In this document: positions 51,201-57,989 of the stretch, piece by piece
Layout: every line of letters starts with the position of its first letter
Position numbering within the stretch: position 1 is the stretch's first letter
From: Panagrolaimus kolymaensis
Lineage: Eukaryota > Nematoda > Chromadorea > Rhabditida > Panagrolaimidae
NCBI GenBank assembly: GCA_028622995.1
Contig: JAJQJQ010000006.1
Span: forward strand, 930,001-994,000
DNA length: 64,000 bases
Direction: 5' to 3'
Program-made: the position numbers and the translations under genes
The notes under the pieces: model-generated
The model's database searches: none
Seen by the model: the letters and a program-made list of their open reading frames with translations, nothing else
Told to the model about the DNA's origin: nothing

Positions 51201-54200
51201 GCTAAATTTTTTTGCTGTTGTTGAGTTTGTTGTTGTTGGTGCAAAGGTTGAAATCGTTGTTGTTGCTGATTTTGGGAAGAAATAATTTTTTGTTGCATTT
51301 GTTGTTTTCGATCTTTCGTAACTTTTTTCTGTTCGCTTTCCCACCATTTTTCAAATTCAACTTTCTCCAAAATTTTTGCTGAAGAAGTTGTGGATCCAAT
51401 ATTATTGGAAGCTTTGCAAGAATATTCTGCAACATCTTCCGTAAATAATTGGGGAATAATTAATGCACAAATTCCAGTGGCTGAGTCATATTCAGTTTTA
51501 ATTCGATAATTATTTAATGCCTGCCCATCTTTGAACCATTCCACTGTGGGAACTGGAACACCAACCACACGAGCTTCAAAAATAGTTTTTTCTCCAGCTT
51601 TCATTGGTTGATGTCGAAGTTCTTTGAGGAAAAAGGGCGCAGATGGACCTATTGGAGTTTGAGGTGGAGCAGGAGAGTTTCTGAAAAAGAAAAAAATTAT
51701 ATATATATCTTAATTTTAATGCCACCAAAAAATTGTATGCACAGTTTTTTTTTTAAATTGATTTTATTTTTTTTAAATATTTTGTTACGAAAAGACTTTT
51801 AAAAAAACCAGTTTTTAATAAAAAAAAATTTCCTCCCAATCCCACATATCAAAAGTAATCAGTTTTTTGTAAGCATTGTTTAGGTTTCATTCAAGCGTAC
51901 AGGCGTAAAAAATATTTTTTTGGAAGCCGTCAATTAATGTTGGGATCAGTTTTAATTTAAAAGAATATTAAAACTTTGAACAGTTTTTTTATAAATTATT
52001 TTTTCTTCTTTTGAAAAAAAGTTTTTTTCAAAACAAAAATATTTTTTAATGAAAAGATATTTAATTTTATTTGATTCTGCAATTCATTAACCAAGAAAAT
52101 TGAATGTGTACAGTTTTTTTTTAAATTAAATTAATGTTTCTAACCTAGAGCGAAGGCTCGTTGAATCCAGTTTGTTTTTTTCTAAATTTTCGATCTTGCT
52201 TTCCAATACTTTTTTCTTCATTGCTTTAAAAAGGTGTTTCAAATAACAGTTTTAATTAAAAGAAAATTTGATTTTATATTCACTGATAAATTAATTATTA
52301 TTTTTCAATTTATTAACAAAATAAAAAAATTACGGAAAAGATATTAATTTTTTAATGCTTCATATTAAATGTAAGATATTTTTAACTCTACCCAGTTTTT
52401 AAATTTAATTTATATCCCTAACTTTCTTGCGATAGCGCTCAATTTGTTGAAACAGAATATTGGAATCAATTAAAATATTTTTTAACTAAACCTTTAAAAA
52501 GATATGCAAGTTGTTAAACAGTTTTATTTATAAAAATATTAAGCTCTTGTTCAGTAATTAATTAATAATCTTCTTAATTGAACAGTTTATTCTCAATCAA
52601 AAACATTTTTTAATGAAAATACAAAAAATTTTATTCATTGAAGAAAATTCGTTGGGTAAAAAATAATATCTCAAGCCAGAATTAAACAACGTTATCAACG
52701 CTCGACAGTTTTTTTACTTTGAGGTCTTTTTGATCGTTTTAGGCCTATTGCAGTTTTTTGTTTTCTTAAAAAACCCAAAAAAATTTCAAGAAAAAAATGT
52801 TTTTTTTATGTTTTACAGTTTTGTACAAAAACAAGATGAAATACAGTTAGGGTTGTTAAATTTACCGGTAAATCGGTAAATCAGTAAATCTACCAAAAAT
52901 CCAAAAGACATCCATGCTTTTTTGGATTTTTGGTTTAAAAATCATAAAACAAGAGTATTTTATTTATTTTACTATCAATTTTCTTAAAGCAAATGCGAGA
53001 AAGTTATAAAATTAGGAGAGAAGTTATACTTTTAGTAAAAAACAATGGTTTTTTAAGAGTGAATGAAATGACAATTAATTATGGAATTCACTTTGTCCGT
53101 CAGCTGATTCATCAGAAGAGACGACCATTGCTACTGTGCAGGGACGAGCGACATCGACATTTTTTTATATAAAAAGAGGGTGAAAAATATTTTTTAATAT
53201 AATTCTGCTTTTTTAAATTAGAAAAGTGTTTCTGATATGGGATAGTAAAGGAAAATAGTTCCAAAAAGTCTTTAACAATGGAATTCTTTACAAATTATAA
53301 CAATTTTTAAAGAATTTTGGCAAAAAAAAAGTTCAAATGTTGATCCGAAAAACTCGACGTCGATATATCGACATGTCAATGTCGAAAAAATCGTCGACAT
53401 GTCGATGTCGCGCATTCCTGATGCACATTTTTTAATATATTTTTATGGTTCAAAAGCTAAAAACAAACGACTTTTTCAACCATTATTTGAAATTTTTCAA
53501 AAAAAGACAAAATTACCAATGTAGAAAGGCGGTTTTTTGAGCCGTAAATTTACCAGTAAATTACCGGTAAATTTACCGAGGCGCAACCATAAATACAGTT
53601 ATAAAAAACATAGACAAAAAAATTTTCTATCCCTTTTTCCTGTTTCAGTTAAATTTAAAAATAAAATAATTATGAACTTACGAAATACTCATCGAACCAC
53701 CCGGAATAGGAGTGGGTGCAGGAGCAACAATTAACATACACGTGGATTGTTTAATTCCTGCTGCATTCATTGCTTGAATAGTAAATCGACCACAATCGGC
53801 TCCTTGAGCGGTTTTTATTACCAATGCATGCTTTTTACCATTTTGGGTCATCTTAAAAACGAATTTGGTTTGGTCAGTTTTTTTAAAAATAAATGCAACT
53901 AATTTCCAGACAATTATTCTTGCCTAATAACAGTTTTTTCCACGAAGTGTAAGTTTCCAAAAAAAAAAGAATGAATGTTTTTTTGTTTAAGAAACTAAGA
54001 ATTTTTTCAATACTAAAATTTAAACAAATGCTTAAATGTTTTAATCAAAAAAAAAATGCCGTTGTCAGTTTTATTGTTTAATAACGGATATTCATTAATC
54101 TTGAAGAAAAAAAATCAAAAAAATGAGTAAATTTTTTCCGCCGAGAACGAACTCAGTTTATTTTTTTCCTTGCAAAACTTCTCCCAAAATAAAAAATGAT

Positions 54201-54550
54201 ACATTTTTAAAAAGTTTTTAAAGAAGACACATTTTAAAAAAATTCTACAAACCTCATAATCTGGGCAACTTGTAACATTATGACCATCTTTGAGCCATTT
54301 AATTACTGGATCAGGATGGCCTTCGATTTGGCATTCCAATTGCAAAGTTTGTCCAACGAGTGCACGCTTATCTTGAAGGGGCTGAAAAAAAATATTTTAA
54401 ATAAAAAGCCGTTTTTGCAAATATGTTACAGTTTTATAAAAAAAAATTAAAACTTTTTAATTTGAAAAAAATATATTTAAGACTTACTCGAATAAAACTA
54501 GGTGGAATTTGATTTTCGGCTCGCTCACCGAGTGGCCGTTGAAAAGGCAT
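13847..54550 (-). CDS. ketn-1: Kettin (giant Ig-repeat actin-binding protein of the sarcomere), 25 coding exons
   Basis: Exons: 54550-54488, 54381-54253, 53851-53682, 51680-50954, 49895-49740, 40853-39735, 38238-38052, 36667-35678, 34612-33641, 33529-33381, 31432-31109, 30915-30768, 28394-28251, 25148-25039, 24985-24875, 24747-21178, 21068-20801, 20631-19313, 19125-16226, 16171-16141, 15856-15686, 15520-15338, 15237-14490, 14402-14131, 13984-13847. Every junction keeps frame; the sum is 15,099 nt, about 5,032 aa. I count about 34 I-set Ig domains. In the central part, about 35-residue linkers with a HEESWxxIQExExP-like motif separate successive Ig domains, the kettin hallmark (known: kettin binds actin with Ig-linker modules near the Z-disc/dense body). 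The last four Ig domains lack such linkers. There is no fibronectin III, PEVK or kinase region, which argues against titin or twitchin. The longest introns (up to about 9 kb) are in the 5' half. Confidence 0.9.
15338..16171 (-). CDS. ketn-1: ketn-1 exons 20-22: charged linker and start of Ig31
   Basis: Exon 20 (16141-16171) is a 31-base micro-exon encoding ELEKSSISNK, with a GTTTGT donor. Exon 21 (15686-15856) encodes a Tyr/Arg/Asn-rich linker containing RFEYDRSPRKYE and uses a GTGTGT donor. Exon 22 (15338-15520) opens Ig31 (APPTMQTQLKPLQGE...KFVCGF...IKWFHNGKE). The micro-exon and the two non-standard donors in succession suggest this linker may be alternatively spliced. Confidence 0.8.
16226..19125 (-). 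CDS. ketn-1: ketn-1 exon 19: Ig25-Ig30 plus a 280-residue charged linker
   Basis: This 2,900-base exon completes Ig25 and encodes Ig26-Ig30 (PPKFTTQLQT, APVFTEQLTD, QPTIIQQLVE, GPEFKTELTN, APQFTIRPRN). After Ig30 come about 280 Lys/Glu/Pro-rich residues without Ig features, containing three related units: VPARDQVKFRTAKPKP, GPNRDHVQIAEERAKL and IPAKDQIKMKKKFQPKK. The exon ends AAA AA with a GTTAGT donor, and the next exon supplies the third codon base. If the intron is retained, the frame reads three more residues and stops (TAA at about 16217). Confidence 0.87.
19313..21068 (-). CDS. ketn-1: ketn-1 exons 17-18: Ig21 (part) to Ig25 (part)
   Basis: Exon 17 (20801-21068) completes Ig21 from VEWQCNGHPLGASQ and adds the linker with SWRRIQEIEAPKEPSPG. 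Exon 18 (19313-20631) holds Ig22-Ig24 (APSITTDIKD, APRFTAAITS, APSITVQLSS), each followed by the HEESWxRIQEIEAP linker, and opens Ig25 (LPVFVEPLSAPIQAEQGD). Frame phases are 0, 1 and 0. Confidence 0.88.
21178..24747 (-). CDS. ketn-1: ketn-1 exon 16: giant exon with Ig12-Ig21
   Basis: A single 3,570-base exon encodes 1,190 residues: the rest of Ig12 (YEWLLNDQPIM...), eight complete Ig-linker modules (Ig13-Ig20, starting APSISVQLPA, SPQFTQQLTG, PPQFTQPLEN, PPHFVVELPG, TPQFIESMES, APHFVSQLQS, KPQFTQPLQS and KPVWETTFED), and the first half of Ig21 (KPRFLTQIESAEVPEG). The linkers share TQHEESWRRIQEMEx-type cores. The exon is flanked by a TACTAG-type acceptor and a GTAAGC donor. Confidence 0.92.
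24875..25148 (-). CDS. ketn-1: ketn-1 exons 14-15: kettin linker and start of Ig12
   Basis: Exon 14 (25039-25148) begins at an internal CTCCTACAG acceptor and encodes the linker AKGVILGQSQHPQSYARIQE. Exon 15 (24875-24985) encodes APFFVKPLGDGQTLEANESD to DDNTLT, the first strands of Ig12. From exon 13 the join reads TGC GAA G/CT AAG GGT, giving C-E-A-K-G-V-I, which matches the other Ig-to-linker joins in this protein. Confidence 0.83.
25149..25635 (-). CDS. ketn-1: Alternative N terminus of a short kettin isoform
   Basis: An ATG at 25635 opens 162 codons that read, without a stop and in the correct frame, straight through the exon-14 acceptor into AKGVILGQ. The predicted short isoform is about 3,435 aa and lacks Ig1-Ig11 and the Gln-rich inserts. 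The unique leader is Ser/His/Asn/Pro-rich (MSNNNGRNSSSGSN..., SHHHQSSRSASSHPHH) with several basic SPR/SPRK-type sites, and looks disordered. No splice acceptor is visible just upstream of the ATG, so this is probably a first exon with its own promoter. The alternative, that the leader is untranslated intron kept open by chance, is unlikely for 486 stop-free bases in A/T-rich DNA. Confidence 0.72.
25636..26330 (-). promoter_or_regulatory. Putative internal promoter of the short kettin isoform
   Basis: About 700 bp upstream of the internal ATG. It is rich in T-runs and GCTGCT/CTTCG blocks (25890-26170) and differs from the motif-laden intron that starts at 26.34 kb. It lies inside the intron used by the long isoform. 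No TATA box or known factor site is claimed. Confidence 0.4.
26840..27080. mobile_element. hAT-like MITE, copy 1 (241 bp)
   Basis: Terminal inverted repeats CACACATGGGC.../...GCCCATGTGTG extend with gaps to the GGTACC boxes about 22 bp in. The flanks carry the 8-bp duplication ACCGTAAT (26832-26839 and 27081-27088). An 8-bp duplication is typical of hAT transposons (known). There is no coding capacity. Internally, GCTGCCTATA and ACGTACTC boxes repeat two to three times. Confidence 0.88.
27418..27658. mobile_element. hAT-like MITE, copy 2 (241 bp)
   Basis: Same length, orientation and sequence as copy 1 except for a handful of substitutions. It is flanked by its own duplication TCAAGATA (27410-27417 and 27659-27666). 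The different target duplications show two independent insertions 337 bp apart in the same ketn-1 intron, rather than a tandem duplication. Confidence 0.88.
28251..28394 (-). CDS. ketn-1: ketn-1 exon 13: second half of Ig11
   Basis: A 144-base exon encoding AHRFRTFHDFGFVSLDILHF to STQIHCE, with the D-S-G-T-Y-T-C core. It is flanked by a TTTTCAG acceptor and a GTAAAT donor. It joins exon 14 across an intron of about 3.1 kb that contains the short-isoform leader and both MITEs. Confidence 0.85.
30768..30915 (-). CDS. ketn-1: ketn-1 exon 12: first half of Ig11
   Basis: Encodes SGPQFVQGLSSDGMEIEEGE to KDGHSIPH, with the A/B strands, first Cys (LECKVEP) and Trp (IEWLKDG) of an I-set domain. Flanked by TTTTTAG and GTAAGG; phase 1 into exon 13. 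Confidence 0.85.
31109..31432 (-). CDS. ketn-1: ketn-1 exon 11: second half of Ig10 and linker
   Basis: 108 codons: LTPVHDPTMIVEWYLNDLPV to EEHGPE. It carries the D-S-G-I-Y-S core and the linker TQHEDSYAKIQYLESLNKYG. Ig10 has Val where most modules have the second Cys (IYSVKAK). Phase 0 on both sides. Confidence 0.86.
33381..33529 (-). CDS. ketn-1: ketn-1 exon 10: linker and start of Ig10
   Basis: Encodes the linker remnant GLERIQELEQPKNFGLTEVA and the first strands of Ig10 (PPHFLGNLQDLELHEHDD). The first Cys position is Glu (HFELK), so Ig10 seems to lack both cysteines, as exon 11 shows. Confidence 0.84.
33641..34612 (-). CDS. ketn-1: ketn-1 exon 9: Ig7 (end), Ig8 and Ig9
   Basis: A 972-base exon with Ig7's second half (NDRTQIQIQHGFVVLSIAES...), a linker with YDVEDVRDIQYSVNK, Ig8 (APQFLTQLSDYHCPDELGRS), a linker with LHEDSLQQINVIEGHEI, and Ig9 (APKVVRPLAAKMEVEENEPV), ending LYLDPQHPE. 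It joins exon 8 at phase 1, giving SS-N-DRTQ. Confidence 0.88.
35678..36667 (-). CDS. ketn-1: ketn-1 exon 8: Ig5, Ig6 and start of Ig7
   Basis: Encodes Ig5 (APQFTGKFQSVTIYETDSLK...WYQCDATNSSG), an Arg-rich spacer (PMRERITLRKVDRREAL), Ig6 (PPKFSTQLQSLQLTEGEHAL), a spacer with Ser/Gln (SVNAFLKSQQQDGGGRMSPS), and the first part of Ig7 (RPNFHKDLRSQEIFEGQPLY...LLNGSPIQSS). Confidence 0.87.
38052..38238 (-). CDS. ketn-1: ketn-1 exon 7: second half of Ig4
   Basis: 62 codons from LKWVKADGSEIKSDNKKYQV to KASFNIAIQ, with the canonical Trp and D-A-Q-T-Y-S-C core. Flanked by TTTTTTAG and GTAAGA. Confidence 0.86.
38602..38642. repeat. Imperfect palindrome, ATCGATGAT arms
   Basis: ATCGATGAT at 38602-38610 pairs with ATCATCGAT at 38634-38642, and inner TGTGAT/ATCACA boxes extend the stem. 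It marks the left part of a stretch of about 425 bp with no CAGTT motif. Confidence 0.6.
38718..38754. repeat. 12-bp perfect inverted repeat (hairpin)
   Basis: AAGCAGACATGG (38718-38729) and CCATGTCTGCTT (38743-38754) around a 13-base loop. It lies within the same motif-free block, 38.57-38.99 kb, which probably represents an old insertion of unidentified type. Confidence 0.7.
38862..38912. repeat. Degenerate (TAT)n simple repeat
   Basis: Interrupted TATTATTATT tracts in the ketn-1 intron. Confidence 0.6.
39735..40853 (-). CDS. ketn-1: ketn-1 exon 6: Gln-rich insert and start of Ig4
   Basis: A 1,119-base exon (373 codons) opens with AQNSASIEVFPLQPQPTQVV, the end of Ig3, then about 290 residues dominated by Gln with Pro, Tyr, His and Ser (QQQQQ runs, YYQQTEH, HYQEPVSLYQEP). 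It ends with APNFTQPPQPAIAKIGDSAT to SGQPAPQ, the first half of Ig4. The Gln tract is mostly CAA with some CAG codons. Such a prion-like or low-complexity insert between Ig domains is not a feature I know from kettins. It may act as an entropic spacer or a self-association segment (inference). Confidence 0.87.
42000..42700. other. Motif-free, CT-rich island in the 9-kb ketn-1 intron
   Basis: No CAGTT(T/A) occurs between about 41921 and 42706. The island has CTTCTTCTTCC, CTCTTTCC and a TATC microsatellite (42098-42121). No convincing exon is visible. A second such island spans about 44565-45370. Either could hold enhancers or alternative promoters of ketn-1; this is inference. Confidence 0.35.
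42098..42121. repeat. (TATC)n microsatellite
   Basis: Short interrupted tract of TATC units. Confidence 0.75.
44565..45370. other. Second motif-free island in the ketn-1 intron
   Basis: About 800 bp without CAGTT(T/A), with T-runs, CTTCC tracts and a few GCGG/CTGCTG words. Open frames here (for example 44387-44779 minus) are Lys/Phe-rich without splice or start support and are not called as genes. Confidence 0.35.
49113..49313. mobile_element. 200-bp MITE-like nested palindrome
   Basis: The ends are long inverted repeats: TTTAAAGGGACATAGCTA... on the left matches ...TAGCTATGTCCCTTTAAA on the right and continues through TTTCATGCCTTTT and AAATTTCG, with about 40 bp nearly perfect. TTAA sits at both edges (49114-49117 and 49309-49312), which would fit a TTAA-targeting (piggyBac-like) or TA-targeting element; the palindromic border makes the duplication ambiguous. 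A second, central hairpin lies inside. Confidence 0.75.
49185..49240. repeat. 22-bp perfect inverted repeat at the core of the MITE
   Basis: The left arm 49185-49206 and the right arm 49219-49240 are exact reverse complements (centre TTTGAATTACCG) around a 12-base loop. Confidence 0.85.
49740..49895 (-). CDS. ketn-1: ketn-1 exon 5: second half of Ig3
   Basis: 52 codons, VTWFKNGRPLSPNGSQRITQ to LLADNIYGK. It has the Trp and a D-N-G-E-Y core, with Leu replacing the second Cys. ATTATAG acceptor, GTAAGT donor, phase 0 both sides. Confidence 0.86.
50954..51680 (-). CDS. ketn-1: ketn-1 exon 4: Ig2, Gln-rich linker and start of Ig3
   Basis: Encodes NSPAPPQTPIGPSAPFFLKE, Ig2 (GEKTIFEARVVGVPVPTVEW...AEYSCKASNNIG), and then about 75 residues of basic/Gln-rich linker (EKWWESEQKKVTKDRKQQMQ, several QQQQ runs) with an acidic Gly-rich end (SETGGWGVSESETEPEL). 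Ig3 then begins (GPIFKTEMKGLKLTEGTDAI...CNVIGNPKPR). The join with exon 3 is phase 2 (TC/A = Ser). Confidence 0.88.
52848..53591. mobile_element. hAT-like non-autonomous transposon, 744 bp
   Basis: The ends TAGGGTTG and CAACCATA form a short imperfect terminal inverted repeat, followed on both sides by AAATTTACCGGTAA-type sub-terminal repeats. An 8-bp duplication, AATACAGT, flanks it (52840-52847 and 53592-53599). The GGGTTG-type terminus and 8-bp duplication fit the hAT superfamily (known). The interior has no long ORF and holds nested TCGACATGTCGA-like palindromes (about 53355-53410). The element has landed in a CAGTT motif of the intronic array. Confidence 0.82.
53682..54550 (-). CDS. ketn-1: ketn-1 exons 1-3: start codon and Ig1
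   Basis: Exon 1 (54488-54550) encodes MPFQRPLGERAENQIPPSFI plus R; exon 2 (54253-54381) encodes PLQDKRALVGQTLQLECQIE to TSCPDYE; exon 3 (53682-53851) encodes MTQNGKKHALVIKTAQGADC to GSMSI. Together they form Ig1 with Cys (LECQ) and Trp (IKWLKDG), and with Thr in place of the second Cys (RFTIQAMN), plus a Pro-rich exit (APAPTPIPGG). The start is chosen because the acceptor at 54553-54554 lies two bases before the ATG. Confidence 0.85.
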
Positions 54551-54551
54551 T

Positions 54552-54561
54552 GCTGTATAAC
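54552..54561 (-). promoter_or_regulatory. Splice acceptor two bases upstream of the ketn-1 ATG
   Basis: GTTATACAG/CA-ATG on the minus strand. An acceptor this close to the start implies either trans-splicing of a spliced leader or an intron in the 5' UTR. In both cases the promoter lies further right. Confidence 0.5.
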
Positions 54562-54614
54562 CTTTTTTTGTTTGTTTCTATTTCAGTTTTTTATATACTT
54601 GGCTTGTTTGTCGT

Positions 54615-57060
54615 CATTCAAATATTTTTTTATTTTTTTTGTTGTTGTTTGGGTTTGTTTAAGGTATTTTTGTTTTACTTGTGGCACCTGAAAATTGGGT
54701 GGTTCATAAACATGTTGAACAGTTTATGTTTAAAAAAGAAGATAACCATAAAAACCGAACGAAAAAACTCGAGTTAAAAAGCGCAGTTAAAATTAAAATA
54801 TTTGGAGAGATTTGATATAAGATCTTCAGTTTCAAAATTAATAGAAATTATGAAAGACAGTTATTTAAAATAAAAATAAATTTTGAAGAGATCAAAAATG
54901 CTATACCAATGAGAGTTTTTTTATTTTTATTACAGTTAAAATTAATTTAATTTACTTTTTTAAAAACAGTTTAATATCGAGAGAAAAAAAGGTTTTGTGA
55001 ATTAAAACCATCAAATGTCAACGCAGTTTATCAATGGTTTATAAAAAATAATGTTTTAAATCGAATGCAGAGTTAATGAAAAATTTAAACAATTTTGCCC
55101 GCTAAGAGTCTGAGGTAACAGTTTAAAAAAACAAAAGTCTATGTATGAAAGAGATAATTTAATTTTTTTAAAGTTATTGCATAGAATTTACCCTTCATAT
55201 TTTTTTAAATATAAAAAAAAGAATGTAATCATACATTTTTTTCTTCATTTTTTTTTTCATTATTTAAAATTGCCTTAAAAATTCATATTCACAAGCACAG
55301 TTTAAAAATTAAACGTTATACAAAGTTCGTGGAGGAAAATCCGAAATCAAAGAACACAGTTAAAAATACCTCAGATAACGAATGCGCGCTTTGCTAAATT
55401 CATCCAAGAGAAAAAGAAATATTTGTTTCCAATCGTTAAAAATGAGTTTTAAACTTTAAAGCCAAAATGGCTGATCAAAAACATAAAAGAAAGAAAAAAA
55501 CAACAAAAACTTTTTTCGTCAAAAATCGAATGAAAATAAAAAAGCAAAAAAAGCAATTGCAAAAAATCGCGAGAATGAGAGTGCAAAAGACGGTTGCCAA
55601 TCATAAAAATTTTAGTTGGGGAAAAAATGGGTAAGCTTCGAACTAAAAAATCTATTTTAAGCCAAGTTCAGTTAAAAAATTTAGTAACTATAAATGTTTT
55701 TTTGCAAGAATGGCAATTACATAAATCATTTCAACATTTAGTTTTACACAAATTCAAAAATTTGATTTGTTTATCATGAAATGACTTGAATACGCAGTTT
55801 TTTTCAAAAAGTTTCCGAGCTATTTTTCATTTACGATCCCAACAATACAATTTGTCGCCATTCAAATATTTTTTTACTTGTGGCACCTAAATAAATTAAA
55901 GGTGGAAAGTTGTTAACAGTTTATATAAAAAAGAAACAATAAAATGGTAAAGTTACAATAGAAAGCAAAGAATATCTTTTCACAGTTAAAGTTTAAATAT
56001 CTTGGAAGATCTGATATGCCGTTTTCAGTTTCATGAAGAATTTTAAAAAAACAGTTAATTAAAAAAAAATTTTAAATACAGTTAATCTTAACTTAGAACA
56101 GTTTATTTTAATTTTTTTTATTAAAATTATTAAATTTTTTTAATTTGGGCAGCAGTTTAATAACCAAAATCTGGTTAACTAGTATCGTGACTGGCAAAGA
56201 CAGTTTACATATTCTTTAAAAAAATAATGGAATTATTTTCTTAAATTAATTGGACAGAAGTTCAAAAGTTCAGTTTTGATATAAAAAAAATGAATTGGGT
56301 CAGTTTAAAAAAAAGAAGATAAAGATTGGGTTTGAAATCGTTAATCCAAAAAATGCAAAAAATTTATTTTGCATTAAAAAACGAAAAAAAAAATTGTTCA
56401 GTTTTTAAAATACTCTTAGTAAACATCAAAGAAATATTTTACGGCTCAGCAAAGTACAGTTTTATAATATCTTTTTATTGTTAGTTTAAAATGGCTTTAA
56501 AATATCCCGCAAACGATCCGGCGCTCAGTTTAAAAATCTAAGGTTTAACAAAGCTGCTGAAAAAACAGCCCATCGCAATCAATGAATGAAGTTTAAAAGC
56601 ATTAGGATAAAGAATGTATGCTTTGAACCTATGAGGGAAGGAAAAATTTGTTTCCAATCGTTAAAATAAGTTTTTAAGCTTTAAAGCCAGAAGGGCTGAT
56701 CGAAAACAAAAAAGAAAGAGAAAAGACAACAAAAAGTTTTTTTCTTCTCAAAAAGTCGGTTGAAAATAAAAATGCCAAAAAAAAGCAGCATCAACAAAAA
56801 TAAAAGAATAAAAATTCCGAGAAAGAGTGGCGAGTGCAAAAGTCAGTTGGCATTCATAAACTTTTTTAGTTGGGAAAAAAGGGCAAAGTTGTGAACTAAA
56901 AAATTTATTAATAAAAGTCAGTTAAAAAATTTAGTAATTATAAATGTTTTTTTTGCACGAATGGCAATTACAAAAATTTTTTTAAACAATCTTTTAAAAA
57001 ATCAGTTTAAGCCAAAAATTTAATAAATTTATTCTGAAATGACCTGGTAATACAGTTTTT
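54615..57060. repeat. Diverged 1.2-kb tandem duplication upstream of ketn-1
   Basis: Copy A, about 54615-55800, and copy B, about 55855-57060, share collinear blocks in the same order. These are CATTCAAATATTTTTTTA and ACTTGTGGCACCT; GGCTGATC with GAAAGA..AACAACAAAAA (55465-55510 and 56690-56740); AGTGCAAAAG.CGGTTG; TTAGTTGGG; and AGTTAAAAAATTTAGTAA.TATAAATGT, ending at ATGAC.TG.ATAC.CAGTT. Indels are common. CAGTT motifs occur in both copies. The most conserved block (55440-55640 and 56665-56900) is promoter- or leader-like when read on the ketn-1 strand. Confidence 0.72.
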
Positions 57061-57989
57061 TTACTCTAAAAACATTCTAGTTATTTCCCTTGAAACACTA
57101 GAAATTAAAATTAAATATCTATCTTTTTTTGCAATTTTTTAATCAAAACAGTTAAAAACTTTATCCAAAAAGCATCATGGTAAGACAGTTTTATTTTTCA
57201 AGTATTTGACTTTTTTGACTTTATTATTTTTCTCGAAAACATCTGGAATAATCTCCCTGTTCAGTTTTAAATTTTTAAAGAAAATTTTCTACGATACAGT
57301 TAATAATAGCTCATTAAAAAATATTTTTTTTAATGCTTTTCATCAAAAAATGAACGATCAAACTTCATGGCAGTTTATAAAATAAATGTTTATAAGAAAA
57401 AAAATATAATATCGATACCCAGTTTAACCAAGTAAAAAAATTATATTATTTATCTTTCATGAATACTCTTAAGTCCTTCTGACAATATTTTTAAAAAATA
57501 TACGCAGTTTTTAAATTTAGTATAAACCATTTAAAAAGTTGAAAAAAGAATAAAAGTTTCGAGAAACATGCGTCGTCCATAAATAGATTTTTATTTATTT
57601 CAGGCGTCTATAAGATTGCTTCCATCTATGTAAAACGTGTCCAGTTTCCAGTTTAACTTAATATTATTTTTGGTGGGTGGTAGACATTTAGGCCAGCAGT
57701 AAATATCATCAACAGTTTTTTTTGATAATAGTTAACGAGAAAGATATTTATAAAAATGTTCCATATAAAAAAATAAGGTTTTTAAAAGAGGTGATAAGGC
57801 TGTAAGACAGTTATAAATTTATGGTAATAAAATCAAAGTAAAATAAAATCAAAAAACCTCTGAAAAATGCCTCAGAAAAAAAAGACAGTGATTATTAAGA
57901 AATTCATTTAAAAAAAATACAAAAAGCAATAGTAATTTTAAAAACAGAAAAAGACAAAAAAAATATGAAGGAAAATAAAAGTGAAGTGT

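Noticed and set aside
13847..54550. Titin or twitchin instead of kettin
   Set aside because: No fibronectin III, kinase or PEVK segments; Ig domains are separated by kettin-type linkers of about 35 residues.
55465..55640. Basic plus-strand frame starting MADQKHKRKKKTTKTF, reminiscent of a ribosomal protein
   Set aside because: The second copy of the duplicated block does not preserve the frame, and composition alone (Lys from A-runs) explains it.
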